Notes: generated from the letters alone by a model not told the origin. DNA of 64,000 nucleotides from Acidobacteriota bacterium (GCA_016196065.1 JACPYL010000010.1:930001-994000); one strand, 5' to 3'; positions 8,659-18,097 are shown, counted from the stretch's first letter. Numbers and translations are program-made.

Positions 8659-9708
8659 CTAGAAACCCAGGAACACCGGCTCCGGTTCCAGATTGATCCC
8701 CCATGTTTTATGAACTCCGCTCTGAACCTTTTCTTTCAGTTGCTGGATGTCGGCGGCGCGGGCGTTGCCGGTGTTGATGAGAGCGAGCGCGTGCTTGCCT
8801 GAAATTCCCGCCGCGCCCAGCCTGAATCCCCTGGTGAAACCGGAATGCTCCACCAGCCACGCCGCGGAAATTTTGTGCTGCGCGTCGAGCGCCGGATAGC
8901 TGGGAATTGTTAATCCTTTGCTTTGCGCTCGTGCAGTTAAATCACTGAACTGCTGTTTGTTCAGCACGGGATTCTTGAAGAAGGATCCGGCACTGCGGCT
9001 GTCCGCGTCGCCGGGGACAATCACCATGCCTTTGCTTTCGCGAATCTCGAGGACTGCATCCCGTACCTGGGCGAGAGAGGGAGAACCGGTCGACCCCGTA
9101 AAGTGCTTTTGCAGGTCGGCGTATTTCAGACGGGGGCCGCCTCCGCGAGTGAGGCGGTAGGTGACGCTCAGGATGATGTATCGTCCGCGCTCGGTTGTGT
9201 TGAAGATGCTGCTGCGATAGCGAAAGCCGCAGGCTTTCGCCGTCAGAGTTACGGCGTAATTCTTGGTCGTGTCGAACGCGCTGACGGATTCGATGGTGTC
9301 CGAAACTTCCTGTCCGTATGCGCCGACGTTCTGCACCGGTGTGCCGCCGACGGTGCCGGGAATTCCGCTCAGGCACTCGATCTCGGCGCAATTCTGAGAG
9401 ACGGCTTCGGCGACCAGATGGTCCCAACTCACTCCCGCGCCCACAATAAATGTACCGGCACCGACGCCCGCTCCAATACCCATTCCGCAAATCGAAATCT
9501 TCAGTACGATACCGGGCCAACCGGAATCGGCGACCACGAGATTGCTTCCGCCACCCAGTACAAACAGGGGTAACGCCTTCGTCTTGGCGAATTCCACTGC
9601 TTCGTAAACGTCGCGCTCGCAGGTTGCTTCCACGAAATAGCGCGCTGGTCCACCAACTTGCAGGGTGGTCAGAGGCGCGAGCGGAACGTTTTCCTGAATC
9701 GTGATCAC
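8659..9708 (-). CDS. murB: UDP-N-acetylenolpyruvoylglucosamine reductase MurB
   Basis: MurB uses NADPH and FAD to make UDP-N-acetylmuramic acid for peptidoglycan. The protein has 349 residues, as in the type I (E. coli-like) enzymes. The FAD-binding region has VLGGGSNLVVAD and IECLSGIPGTVGGTPVQNVG with the tyrosine GAYGQEV. The catalytic serine lies in SAGSFFKNPV and the C-terminal glutamate in EPEPVFLG. Here murB is alone, away from a division-cell-wall cluster, divergent from the bacilliredoxin gene and convergent with the HXXEE gene four bases away. Confidence 0.95.
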   Translation of the reverse strand: MITIQENVPLAPLTTLQVGGPARYFVEATCERDVYEAVEFAKTKALPLFVLGGGSNLVVADSGWPGIVLKISICGMGIGAGVGAGTFIVGAGVSWDHLVAEAVSQNCAEIECLSGIPGTVGGTPVQNVGAYGQEVSDTIESVSAFDTTKNYAVTLTAKACGFRYRSSIFNTTERGRYIILSVTYRLTRGGGPRLKYADLQKHFTGSTGSPSLAQVRDAVLEIRESKGMVIVPGDADSRSAGSFFKNPVLNKQQFSDLTARAQSKGLTIPSYPALDAQHKISAAWLVEHSGFTRGFRLGAAGISGKHALALINTGNARAADIQQLKEKVQSGVHKTWGINLEPEPVFLGF

Positions 9709-9834
9709 GTGAATAGCACTCTATATGTTTCCGAGCATCTCATGTGGGCAGCACGTTGGCATATTAGAATGCCGTTACCGATTCAGGGCTTGCTGGAAAT
9801 CCAGGGGTCTGAATACGAGAATCAAGGAGCAATA

Positions 9835-10263
9835 ATGTATCCAGAAATCATGGTCGTACCGATGCGCGAAGAACTGACGCGTCTCGGAGTGCAAGAGCTT
9901 CGTACCGCCGCTGAGGTCGACCAGGTCCTGCCGCAACCAGGCACGACCATGGTGGTGGTCAACTCGATTTGTGGTTGTGCAGCCGGACGGATGCGTCCTG
10001 CAGTTCGCATGGCGCTTCAGAATGCCGCCAAGCCTGCGAAGATGTTCACTGTTTTTGCCGGGCAGGACCTGGAAGCGACGGAACGTGCGCGCTCCTATTT
10101 CACCGGGTATCCACCGTCGTCGCCGTCGATCGGAATTCTGCAGGACGGCAAGCTCGTCTACCTGATGCAGCGTAGAGAAATCGAATCGCGCGACGCGCAA
10201 GCCATTGCCGCCGACCTGAAATCCGCTTTCGATCAGCACTGCGCGGCCACAGCGACCAACTAA
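9835..10263 (+). CDS. Bacilliredoxin, BrxA/BrxB (YphP/YqiW) family
   Basis: These small thioredoxin-fold proteins remove bacillithiol from protein cysteines after oxidative stress. The 142-residue protein has the CGC motif at Cys46-Gly-Cys48 in VVNSICGCAAG, and the family ending around SPSIGILQDGKLVYLMQRRE. The ATG at 9835 is chosen because AAGGAGC lies just before it and because it gives the family N-terminus MYPEIMVVPMREEL; a longer open frame upstream runs into the murB promoter region and is rejected. Its presence suggests that the cell makes bacillithiol, which cannot be checked here. Confidence 0.9.
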   Translation: MYPEIMVVPMREELTRLGVQELRTAAEVDQVLPQPGTTMVVVNSICGCAAGRMRPAVRMALQNAAKPAKMFTVFAGQDLEATERARSYFTGYPPSSPSIGILQDGKLVYLMQRREIESRDAQAIAADLKSAFDQHCAATATN

Positions 10264-10276
10264 AGAAATCCTTTCT

Positions 10277-10304
10277 GTAGAGACGAGGCTTGCCTCGTCT
10301 CTAC
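10277..10304. repeat. Perfect palindrome, GTAGAGACG family, copy 2
   Basis: Two perfect 13-base arms flank a TT loop in the 59 bases between the convergent bacilliredoxin and DUF5916 genes. The sequence is shared with the copies at 4437 and 48104. It could stop transcription from both sides but has no clear T-run. Confidence 0.85.
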
Positions 10305-10322
10305 CCGTCTTGTTTGGGATTA

Positions 10323-12695
10323 CTAGAACCGGAACAAGTACGACACCTTCACAAAGAAGTTCCGGCCATCGTTGAGCAGGCGCCCGCCTCTCGCTAGATC
10401 TCCGCTGGCATCCAGTTGCGGCGGGTTCACGATATTTTCCAGATTATTGTTGTATCCCACGTAAATCGCAGTGCTGGGATGGACGAGATACGTGATCAGG
10501 AAGTCGGTATTGAAACTTTTCGTCGTCTGCAGGGAAGTGAAGTTCGGAGTAACCAGGACGGCGTTGTATTGTCCGATGAAGCGGAAGGAAAGTTCCTTGT
10601 TGAACTGGTAGTTCACGCGTGTGCGAATGATGTGGTTGTTCAAGCTCCCGAGTGGGGAGTCGCAGTTCGCACAGTGATGCAGACGGAACAGAATATAGGT
10701 GTTGTCGATCTTCAGCGATTTGGTAGGTCTCACTGTGAGTTGGACGTTGGCGCTGTTGCGGCTCGCCAGAAAAGGCGCGAGGCTCCGGGTATGGGTGGGA
10801 TCGTTCGGGTCTAACGGTGCGTCGTAATTGATGCGCTGGCCCCAGCGGTAGTCGGCGTGCACGGAAAACAGACGGAAGTAGTTCGTGTCGAGCGTGAACT
10901 CGGTGGTGTGGCGCGTGTATTTCTGAATCCCGTTAATGCCGTCGAAGTCGGACGCTTTCAGCTGCTCCATTTCCTTCGCGTAAAGCGCCGTCAGGAACGT
11001 TTTCCCAATCAACTCCACGTGCAGAGAAGGGAAGTAGCCGGAGCCGATTTCGTTCCCCTCGTGATCGTAGGCAAGATAGTGCTCGAACCTTGGCCCCCAT
11101 GAAATCAGGTGCTTGCCCTCGGGACGAAAGGTATAGCGCAGGCTCTGGTTCAGGTTGTGAATGTCGGGCTGCGGATCGAATCCTGTCAGTGTGCGGAAAT
11201 TCGGGCTGCGGTCTTCGTAGTCCAGAAAATAATTCAGCTTCAGGCCATCGCGTTGCACAACGACCGATCCCGCCGATCCTGCCTGGTAGCGCCCGTTGGT
11301 GTCGAACAGGTTGAAGTTGTCGTCCTCCGGGTTGATGGTTGCGCTGAAAGCGCCTTGCAGTGTTGCAACCCAGTTTTCATTGAGCTTGAAGTGCCCGTCC
11401 ACGCTTCCCACGCGATTGAAGAATCCGCCGGCCTCACGATCGGCATAAAGCAAGCCGACCGACGATTGCTTGCCAATATCGCGACTGACGCGCCCGATCG
11501 CAAACAGCGCGTGCTTGCCAAACAAAGGATTGCCTTGAACGCCTTCACTGGGTGGCGTCACCGCTTCGCCGGGTGAATCCGTTTCCGCGATCAGAGTTCC
11601 GACCGCCCAAGGGCCGTCTTTGCCGGTCAATCGAACACCCAATTTGGGATCGGCGATGCGGCGTGTAAAGAGAAGTTGAATTGGCGTCTGAAAGTAGTTC
11701 GAGTTCTCCAAAAAGAAGGGACGCTTTTCAGGAAACTGGACTTCAAAGCGCTGATTGACTGTGATCTGCGGGTCGTCCGACTCGATCTGACTGAAATCCG
11801 GATTCACCGTGGCGTCGAGGACGAACTTGTCCTTGATTACCGCTTTTGCGTCCAACCCAATCTGCCCAAATGCCGTTCGTTGGGTGTAGCGTGGATCATT
11901 TGGATCGCGCAGGTCGAGTTCTTTGAACGAACGAAAAACTCCGTAAGGTATCAGTTGCAAGTTTCTACCGGGCGAAATTTTCTCGAGGCCAGTCGCCTGC
12001 CCTGCCTGGTTCAATCGCCCCTGAATTCGGCTGGAATATTGTGGCCAGAATGCCTGCTCGTTTTTTCGAGGAAGATCGCGGGCGAGCAGGATTCCCCAGG
12101 TCTGCGGATCGCTCGAAGCAAAGCGCAAACTGCGAAATGGGATTTCCATCCAAATGACGTAGCCGCGATCAGTTAGTCGTCCGGCGGAGTTCCACACGGT
12201 ATCGAACGACATATCGAAATTCTGGTCGTTCGCGCCAGGGCCTTCCGACCACAGGGCATCGGATTGCACGCCGAGAGGATTGGAAAAGAACGCGTAGGAG
12301 TGGCGGTGATCGTTGAAGGTGTCGAGCATGAGTTCGACGAAGTCGTCGTCGAACACATCTTCGCGGCGCGACAGGCGCGCGCGCAGCTTCTGGGGCTCCC
12401 GGTCGAAGCAGATAAAGATCGCGTAGAGACTCTTCGCGTCATATCCGAAATAGACGTCGGTACGCTCGGTCGACGCGGCGCCATCGCTCGGGATACGCTG
12501 GCGGAACTGCTCTGCCTTGGCCAGCTTGCCTTGCCAGGCTGGGCTCGGTTCCATGGTAAGAAACTCTTCGATGCGAGGTGGAGAGTCCACGTGTGGAATG
12601 CGAATCTTGCCGAAATTGGAGTCGTCGGCCACAAGAAGATGGGCCGAGCACACGAGCGCCAGCAGGAGCCACCGGAGGTATTGGGTTGCGTACAC
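10323..12695 (-). CDS. DUF5916 outer-membrane protein with N-terminal CBM9-like domain
   Basis: The 790-residue protein has a signal peptide (ends about SAHLLVADDS). Residues of about 30-220 form a carbohydrate-binding family 9-like beta sandwich (TDVYFGYDAKSLYAIFICFD, WMEIPFRSLRF). The larger C-terminal part, with QFPEKRPFFLENSNYF and many aromatic-ended strands up to a terminal FVKVSYLFRF, is typical of the DUF5916 beta barrel; the final Phe is the usual barrel insertion signal. The function is unknown, probably surface binding or uptake linked to a carbohydrate or peptide. It is a single gene. A long family of such proteins is common in Acidobacteriota. Confidence 0.85.
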   Translation of the reverse strand: MYATQYLRWLLLALVCSAHLLVADDSNFGKIRIPHVDSPPRIEEFLTMEPSPAWQGKLAKAEQFRQRIPSDGAASTERTDVYFGYDAKSLYAIFICFDREPQKLRARLSRREDVFDDDFVELMLDTFNDHRHSYAFFSNPLGVQSDALWSEGPGANDQNFDMSFDTVWNSAGRLTDRGYVIWMEIPFRSLRFASSDPQTWGILLARDLPRKNEQAFWPQYSSRIQGRLNQAGQATGLEKISPGRNLQLIPYGVFRSFKELDLRDPNDPRYTQRTAFGQIGLDAKAVIKDKFVLDATVNPDFSQIESDDPQITVNQRFEVQFPEKRPFFLENSNYFQTPIQLLFTRRIADPKLGVRLTGKDGPWAVGTLIAETDSPGEAVTPPSEGVQGNPLFGKHALFAIGRVSRDIGKQSSVGLLYADREAGGFFNRVGSVDGHFKLNENWVATLQGAFSATINPEDDNFNLFDTNGRYQAGSAGSVVVQRDGLKLNYFLDYEDRSPNFRTLTGFDPQPDIHNLNQSLRYTFRPEGKHLISWGPRFEHYLAYDHEGNEIGSGYFPSLHVELIGKTFLTALYAKEMEQLKASDFDGINGIQKYTRHTTEFTLDTNYFRLFSVHADYRWGQRINYDAPLDPNDPTHTRSLAPFLASRNSANVQLTVRPTKSLKIDNTYILFRLHHCANCDSPLGSLNNHIIRTRVNYQFNKELSFRFIGQYNAVLVTPNFTSLQTTKSFNTDFLITYLVHPSTAIYVGYNNNLENIVNPPQLDASGDLARGGRLLNDGRNFFVKVSYLFRF

Positions 12696-12848
12696 GTAGG
12701 GATTCGGCTAGATATCCAAGATTTAGACGAATGACTATCTTACTCGTGAGCGCCGGGCCGGGGGGCTGTCCACAGTGGTTACAAGAATCGAGCTCTTGTG
12801 TGCGGCGCCCGAAAGGCAGAGAATTAGGCATTCCCCGGAGGGCATTCA

Positions 12849-13277
12849 TTGGCGAAATACCGGCAGCATGGTTATCAGGACTCGGACAGAGAACCGCATA
12901 AGAAAATGGAGCAGCCGTCCTCCGCTCCTTCGCGCCGGGACAATACTTTCGGCCCACGGCCACTCAACATGCCGGGAACGCGTACGGTATCACGCTGTGC
13001 GCAGTGCGGAAACCTCCTGCAGTCCATCGCCGAGCCGCTGGGGCAATGTCCGAAATGTGGATTTGATCTGCACTCCTGCAAGCAGTGCGAACACTTTGAG
13101 CCCGCCAGCCGGTTTGAATGTAACCAGCCCATTCCGGAACGCATCGCCCCCAAAGACAAGCGCAACGAATGCTCGTTTTTTTCCATGCGTGTCGCGCTCG
13201 AGAAGGAAACGTCGAGCAAGGGCACTGCACGCCCCAACGATGCGCGTGCAGCGTTCGACAATCTATTCAAAGACTGA
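12849..13277 (+). CDS. Small zinc-ribbon protein of unknown function
   Basis: The 142-residue protein has a basic, disordered N-terminus of about 45 residues and then a zinc ribbon: CAQCG and CPKCGFDLHSCKQCEHF, followed by FECNQPIPERI and NECSFF. That makes eight cysteines in two probable zinc sites. The tail is predicted helical. TTG 12849 is preferred because GGAGGG lies seven bases upstream; ATG 12906 would remove the disordered part. It resembles conserved acidobacterial hypothetical proteins, but no activity can be named. It is convergent with the short-chain dehydrogenase gene. Confidence 0.75.
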   Translation: MAKYRQHGYQDSDREPHKKMEQPSSAPSRRDNTFGPRPLNMPGTRTVSRCAQCGNLLQSIAEPLGQCPKCGFDLHSCKQCEHFEPASRFECNQPIPERIAPKDKRNECSFFSMRVALEKETSSKGTARPNDARAAFDNLFKD

Positions 13278-13304
13278 TTGTGGATACGATCGACGGAAAC
13301 CTTG

Positions 13305-14033
13305 CTACGGTTTCTGGGTCGGCCGCAGCAAGATTTCGCTCACGAAACTCTGCGGAGCCTGCGTGACCAGCATTTCTACCGCATGCGCGACGTCCGAAGC
13401 TTGCAACATCTTGTCAGCGCTCTTTCCGGCGTGCGGACTGAAGTCGGTATGCACCGATCCGGGACAGACCACCGACACGCGAATGTTGTGCGATCGTAAT
13501 TCTTCCGCCACGGTATACGTCAATCCGTTGAGTCCCCACTTGGAAGCGGAGTAGGCAGCGCCATTCGGCACCGTATTCTTCCCGGCAAGCGACGAGATGT
13601 TGATGATGTGTCCGCTGCGGGCTCGGATCATCAGCGGAGCGAAACTGCGAATGCAGTAGTAGACGCCGCGCAGGTTGGTGTTCATCATGCGATCCCAATC
13701 CTCGGGGGATAGCTGGTGCAGAGGAGTGCCAAAAACGCCTATTCCGGCGTTGTTAACCAGAATGTCAACACGGCGGAGGCTCGCCTCAACCTGCTTCGCC
13801 AGGGCCTCGACTGAACGCAGATCCGCCACGTCACATGCCATGGCCGTGCTGTTTCCGCCTTGTTTATTGATTTCTGCGGAGGTTGTTTGAAGAGGCGGAA
13901 GAGCGCGTCCGCAGAGAACAACGTGCGCGCCGAGACCCGCGAGAGAGGCGGCGATCGCGGCACCGATACCTCGCCCGGCACCAGTGACGACCGCGACTTG
14001 CCCGGTCAGGTCCGCTTTGGGTCCGTGGGTCAT
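13305..14033 (-). CDS. Short-chain dehydrogenase/reductase (SDR family)
   Basis: This NAD(P)-dependent oxidoreductase of 242 residues has the Rossmann motif TGAGRGIG at residues 17-24, the NNAG motif and the catalytic Ser and YSASK (Tyr-x3-Lys). It resembles classical SDRs annotated as 3-oxoacyl-ACP reductase, but that is a default name and the substrate is unknown. The arginine after TGAG slightly favours NADP. The start has GGAG seven bases upstream. It stands alone. Confidence 0.9.
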   Translation of the reverse strand: MTHGPKADLTGQVAVVTGAGRGIGAAIAASLAGLGAHVVLCGRALPPLQTTSAEINKQGGNSTAMACDVADLRSVEALAKQVEASLRRVDILVNNAGIGVFGTPLHQLSPEDWDRMMNTNLRGVYYCIRSFAPLMIRARSGHIINISSLAGKNTVPNGAAYSASKWGLNGLTYTVAEELRSHNIRVSVVCPGSVHTDFSPHAGKSADKMLQASDVAHAVEMLVTQAPQSFVSEILLRPTQKP

Positions 14034-14156
14034 GGGATAGCTCCTTTGGGTAGGATCGTAACTCTTTTAGGGTAGGCGACGGGAGCGGCAGAATCCATCC
14101 GCCTCTCCCGATTTCCGCATCGAAGCACATAGGAGGCGCTAAGGTGTGCAAACGTC

Positions 14157-14185
14157 TTGCCTTAGCAGGATGACATCCTTATAAT
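14157..14185 (+). promoter_or_regulatory. Sigma-70 type promoter
   Basis: A TTGCCT -35 box (14157-14162) is followed after exactly 17 bases by a perfect TATAAT -10 box (14180-14185). It would drive the secreted protein gene at 14345 with a leader of about 150 bases. The rest of the 311-base gap between 14034 and 14344 shows no other feature. Confidence 0.7.
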
Positions 14186-14344
14186 CCGCACACCGGATTA
14201 ATCGCAGGCCGCGGTACATTTTGTAGCGGTCTAGGATTCGCGGGACCTTCGCCTGTTTGTTCGAGGTGGAGCCCGGCACGAAGCTCGGGTGCGCCGGTCA
14301 GGATGTCGATTCCAGCTTCCCCAAAGAGTTAAGGAGCCTAAGTA

Positions 14345-15652
14345 ATGAAGAAGATTCTTGTCGCGATGTTGCTGGTAACTGCCATTGCCGCCGTCGCTCA
14401 AACCACTGCTGCTCCGGCGCCTGCGCCGCAGAGCTCAGCCGCGCCGGCCGCGCCAGCGAAGAAAGAAATCAAAGATCCCGCCGAATACAACGCCTACATC
14501 GGCGCGTTCGGACAACAGGATCCGGCAGCCAAGGTCAGCGGTTTCGAGGCCTTTGTCACGCAGTATCCAAACAGCGTGATGAAGGAAGAAGCCCTGGAAC
14601 AGCTGATGGGTGCATACCAGCAGACGGGCAACGTTGCCAAGATGGTTGAGACCGCGCAAAAGGTCATCGCGGTGGACGCAAGCAACCTGAAAGCCCTGGC
14701 GTTGCTGGTCGTAGGGAAACGCATCACGGCGAAGACGCCGCAGGATTTGGCGGACGCTGCGCAATACGGTGAAAAAGGTTTGGCCGTGTTGCCGACGTGG
14801 CCGAAGCCGGAAGGCATGGCCGACGCCGACTTTCAGAAATTCAAGACTCAGACCGGCGTAATTTTCAACGGCGCCGTTGGCATGACCGCGTTTCAGAACA
14901 AAGACTACGCCAAGGCCCAGCAGAATTTGCGGGCAGCAGTCGAGGGCGAACCGACTGATGTGAACAACATCTATCCACTCGCGTTGGCTTATCTCACGCC
15001 GGGTCCGACGGAAAAATCGCTGGATGGCCTGTTTTTCATCGCGCGTGCCGCGAACCTGATCAACGACCCCAAGGGCAAGGCGGACGTGATCAAATTCGGC
15101 AAGAGCAAGTTCGTCAAATACCACGGCAGCGAAGAAGGTTGGGGCGATCTGCTCACGCTGACTTCGTCGACTACACTGCCACCCGCCGATCTGAATACGA
15201 AGATCAGCCAGTACGTTCCGCCCACTCCGGCCGATCAATGTGCTGACTTACTGAAGACGAAGAAGGTTGAGGAAATGAGCTTCGCCGAGTGGCAGTTGTG
15301 CCTCTCGGAAGGCAAACAGGAGGATGCGGACAAGGTTTGGGGAGTTCTGAACGGGAAACCGCTGCAAATGATTGCTCATATCATGAGCATCGATTCCGCG
15401 AAGAGCCTGAAGCTTGCCGGCAGTTCCGATGACATTGAAGCCAAGCGAGCGGACATCGATCTGACCATGACCGCAGCGATTCCGGTCCGTCAAATGCCGA
15501 AGGCCGATACCGACCTTCAGTTTGAGGGAACGCCTGTTTCTTACGTCGCCAAGCCGTTTGTGATGACGATGAAAGACGGCGCCCTATTGGTCAAGGCCGC
15601 GCCCGCTGCTCCCAAGAAGCCGGTTGCTCGCAAGAAGCCGGCGGCTAACTAA
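14345..15652 (+). CDS. Secreted TPR-like protein of unknown function
   Basis: The 435-residue protein begins with a signal peptide (MKKILVAMLLVTAIAAVAQ) and an Ala/Pro-rich linker to about residue 40. Residues of about 45-260 look like helical tetratricopeptide-type repeats (EALEQLMGAYQQTGNVAKMV, AVGMTAFQNKDYAKAQQNL). The tail is lysine- and alanine-rich (KKPVARKKPAAN). It is probably a periplasmic scaffold; this type of protein is frequent in Acidobacteriota and often highly expressed. It has a strong promoter, a ribosome binding site (AAGGAG) and a strong terminator of its own, so it is a single-gene unit. Confidence 0.8.
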   Translation: MKKILVAMLLVTAIAAVAQTTAAPAPAPQSSAAPAAPAKKEIKDPAEYNAYIGAFGQQDPAAKVSGFEAFVTQYPNSVMKEEALEQLMGAYQQTGNVAKMVETAQKVIAVDASNLKALALLVVGKRITAKTPQDLADAAQYGEKGLAVLPTWPKPEGMADADFQKFKTQTGVIFNGAVGMTAFQNKDYAKAQQNLRAAVEGEPTDVNNIYPLALAYLTPGPTEKSLDGLFFIARAANLINDPKGKADVIKFGKSKFVKYHGSEEGWGDLLTLTSSTTLPPADLNTKISQYVPPTPADQCADLLKTKKVEEMSFAEWQLCLSEGKQEDADKVWGVLNGKPLQMIAHIMSIDSAKSLKLAGSSDDIEAKRADIDLTMTAAIPVRQMPKADTDLQFEGTPVSYVAKPFVMTMKDGALLVKAAPAAPKKPVARKKPAAN

Positions 15653-15672
15653 GCAATCTGTAATAGAAACAG

Positions 15673-15704
15673 AAAAGCGGTCCCAAAATTGGGACCGCTT
15701 TTTT
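15673..15704 (+). terminator. Rho-independent terminator
   Basis: A 14-base-pair perfect stem (arms 15673-15686 and 15689-15702, core GCGGTCCC) with an AA centre is followed by a T-run, 20 bases after the stop codon of the secreted protein gene. The A-run on the other side means it could also stop the Fis-type gene on the minus strand. Confidence 0.9.
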
Positions 15705-15739
15705 ATTGCAGAGGGTTTGATTTCTCAGGCTGGATCGCG

Positions 15740-16018
15740 CTAACGAACGACCTTGCGCTCCAGCGCGATCGGACGAGCGCTGCGAGGGGGACGCTTGGTG
15801 CCTTCGCGCAATTGCCGCACATCGATCTTCAATTCCTGCATGGTGCGGCTGAGCGTGTTGCGGTGCATGCCCAGCTCCCGCGCGGCCTTGCACTGGTTGC
15901 CGCGGTTCTCCTCCAGCACCGTGACGATGAACCGTTTCTTGAACTCGCGGACGGCTTCTGAGTACAGGATGTTGCTGCGAACCATTTGAAATATGAGTGC
16001 TTCCAGTTGATCTTTCAC
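15740..16018 (-). CDS. Fis-type helix-turn-helix regulator
   Basis: The 92-residue protein has a C-terminal Fis-family DNA-binding domain, FIVTVLEENRGNQCKAARELGMHRNTLSRTMQEL, given here as positions 31-62 in outline: helix EENRGNQ, then AARELGMHRNTL. It has no AAA+ domain, so it is a stand-alone DNA-binding protein like Fis rather than a sigma-54 activator. A basic tail (KRPPRSARPIALERKVVR) may add DNA contact. The GTG start has GAGAGG seven bases upstream. It follows cvpA on the same strand with a 68-base gap. Confidence 0.85.
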   Translation of the reverse strand: MKDQLEALIFQMVRSNILYSEAVREFKKRFIVTVLEENRGNQCKAARELGMHRNTLSRTMQELKIDVRQLREGTKRPPRSARPIALERKVVR

Positions 16019-16086
16019 GAAGTCCTCTCGTTTCCGCGATTCTCAGATCTTGAGACAGTGCTGCAACTATAGTTCTTCCTGGCGAT

Positions 16087-16632
16087 CTACCGGGCCGGAG
16101 TATTCGGCGGCGGAGGTGGAATTTGCGCCTTCCGCAGATATTCCAAGCCCTGGTCGAACCGGTGACGCAATTCCTCGGGTGCAAGCCAAATCGCCGCCCT
16201 ACCCACGACCATGAAGTATGGAGCCAGTTGCGAACCCGGCATCCAGCGGGCAGTGGGCGCGAAAGCAGCCATGGCTACGAGTACGATCGCCACGACCAAG
16301 CTCCCTTTCAGCAAGCCCAACACACCGCCGAGTGTCCGATCAATCGCGGACAAGCCCGCTTCCTTCATCATCCAACGCGTTAACCGTCCTGCTAGCGCGG
16401 CAACCAGCAATACAGCAAAGAAAATAATCAGAAACGCGCTTAGATCACCCAGCCACGTTTGCTTCAGGAATATCCCAAACCAGTCCGCCAGGCGCCGGTA
16501 TTGCCAGGCTGCCAGCAGATACCCGACAACCAGGCCTGCGAGTCCGAAGGCTTCATGGAAAAAGCCTTCCCAGGCAGCCGTGGCCACCGAGAACACCAGG
16601 AATGCAAGGATAATCCAGTCCGCAACGCCCAT
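16087..16632 (-). CDS. cvpA: CvpA family membrane protein
   Basis: CvpA proteins are inner-membrane proteins with four helices, first linked to colicin V export and later to envelope integrity. The 181-residue protein starts MGVADWIILAFLVFSVATAA and has the family features of a glycine in the first loop (GFFHEAFGLAG), and later helices LIIFFAVLLVAALAG and VLGLLKGSLVVAIVL. A proline-rich C-terminal tail follows. GGAG lies seven bases before the start. It follows purC by 24 bases; in many bacteria cvpA is next to a purine gene, so the pair is meaningful. Confidence 0.9.
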   Translation of the reverse strand: MGVADWIILAFLVFSVATAAWEGFFHEAFGLAGLVVGYLLAAWQYRRLADWFGIFLKQTWLGDLSAFLIIFFAVLLVAALAGRLTRWMMKEAGLSAIDRTLGGVLGLLKGSLVVAIVLVAMAAFAPTARWMPGSQLAPYFMVVGRAAIWLAPEELRHRFDQGLEYLRKAQIPPPPPNTPAR

Positions 16633-16656
16633 GATTGTGCTCCAGAGCGCCGGTTG

Positions 16657-17568
16657 CTAAATCTCCAACTCGCGTCCTGTGAGCTGGCGATACGCCCCGA
16701 GATACTTTTCGCTGGTCCGCCGTGCTACGTCCTGGGGGAGGGCAGGCGCGGGCGGCTGTTTGTTCCAGCGAATTTCTTCGAGGTAATCCCGTACATACTG
16801 CTTGTCGTAAGAATTCTGCACTTTACCCGGTTGATAAGTGTCGGCCGGCCAGAAGCGGGAAGAATCCGGTGTTAGAACTTCATCCGCCAGCGTGATGCCC
16901 TGGGCGGTGATGCCAAATTCAAACTTGGTGTCGGCGATGATGATGCCGCGCTGCAGCGCGTAGTCGGACGCTTTCTGGTAGATCTTCAAACTCACGTCGC
17001 GGAGCTGCCGGCTGAGTTCGGGATCGACCAGCTTGCACATTTCCTCGAATGAAATGTTGATATCGTGACCAGTGGTCGCTTTGGTTGCGGGCGTGAAGAT
17101 TGGCTCTGGCAACTTGTCAGACTCTTTCAATCCTGCCGGCAGTTGGATGCCACATACTTTGCCGCTGGCCTGATATTCCTTCCATCCCGAGCCCGAGAGG
17201 TAGCCGCGCACCACGCATTCGACGGGGAACATATCCGCGCGCATGACCATCATCGACCGGCCGCGCAGTTCCTCAGCATGCGAACGGATTGCGGCGGGAT
17301 AACGATCAACATCGGCGGTCACGAAATGGTTGGGTGTGACGTCCTTGAGAAAGTCGAACCAGAACAAGGAAATCTGCGTGAGCACCCGGCCCTTGTGCGG
17401 AATGCCGGTAGCCAGCACGTAGTCGAATGCCGAGATGCGATCGGTTGCGACGAACAACAAATGGTCGCCATCGAGGTTATAAACGTCGCGCACCTTTCCG
17501 CTGGCATGCAACTCAAGCTCAGGGTAGTCGGTTTGCAAAAGGACGGGGTCGAGGAGTTCAGGGCTCAT
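16657..17568 (-). CDS. purC: SAICAR synthetase PurC
   Basis: PurC joins aspartate to CAIR with ATP in purine synthesis (SAICAR formation). The 303-residue protein has the ATP-grasp-like fold with GKVRDVYNLDGDHLLFVATDRISAFD near the start (written here in two parts: GKVRDVYNLDGD and LLFVATDRISAFD) and IIADTKFEFGI and DEVLTPDSSRFWP later, all family signatures. Length is typical of the longer, yeast-like form. It is the first gene of a purC-cvpA-fis-type run on the minus strand. Another purine gene, purQ, lies separately at 41184. Confidence 0.95.
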   Translation of the reverse strand: MSPELLDPVLLQTDYPELELHASGKVRDVYNLDGDHLLFVATDRISAFDYVLATGIPHKGRVLTQISLFWFDFLKDVTPNHFVTADVDRYPAAIRSHAEELRGRSMMVMRADMFPVECVVRGYLSGSGWKEYQASGKVCGIQLPAGLKESDKLPEPIFTPATKATTGHDINISFEEMCKLVDPELSRQLRDVSLKIYQKASDYALQRGIIIADTKFEFGITAQGITLADEVLTPDSSRFWPADTYQPGKVQNSYDKQYVRDYLEEIRWNKQPPAPALPQDVARRTSEKYLGAYRQLTGRELEI

Positions 17569-17971
17569 GATGTAATTCTAGTAGCAAAAAACCTCGCGTA
17601 TTCTAACTGGCGAGAAAAATTTGTCAACGACTTCCGTTATCAAGATGGGCTGGTAAACGTCACTATGGGAGTGAAAAAGATTGACAGTTCGGGGATCGGT
17701 GAGAAGCCTTGCGGGATAAGGCGTCTGGCATAGCTGTGGTGTGGAAAAACTGAGGATGGCGGAGGATAATTCGTCCTCGGCATGTTGCAGCGGAATTGTG
17801 ATTCTACAGCGTTTGCATCTCCCACCGATTGCTCGAAAATCGCGCACTGTCAGACAATGACGACCAGGAGAGTCGATTGAAGCGCTCAAGCATGCCGGAC
17901 AGAGTAACGGGCAGGGCAATCTCAACTCTGCGAACAGTCGCGATCAGTATGCTGTTGGTACAGTTCCTCTA

Positions 17972-18097
17972 CGCCCGGGCGATGACGGCGGAGCCTGGTT
18001 CGGTGGAGACGGAGCCGAACTGCAAGGAATGCCTCGTCTCGACCGCTATAAGAGTTTTGTGAAGGTGCTGGAGAAGAAACTTATGGAGAAACGATGA
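17972..18097 (+). pseudogene. Relic of a type-B carboxylesterase C-terminus
   Basis: In the frame ending at TGA 18095-18097 the sequence reads RPGDDGGAWFGGDGAELQG and then MPRLDRYKSFVKVLEKK. The intact esterase that follows ends with MPHLDRYAVFMKVLAKK, so this is the tail of a paralogue whose body is lost. The frame stays open upstream to 17861 but has no esterase signature that I can see and no convincing start. The stop overlaps the next start codon as ATGA, so the lost gene was once coupled to its neighbour. Confidence 0.7.

Noticed and set aside
14435-15238. 267-residue minus-strand frame opposite the secreted repeat protein
   Set aside because: It is antisense to a gene with a promoter, a signal peptide and a terminator. 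Such long shadows are common in this GC-rich sequence.
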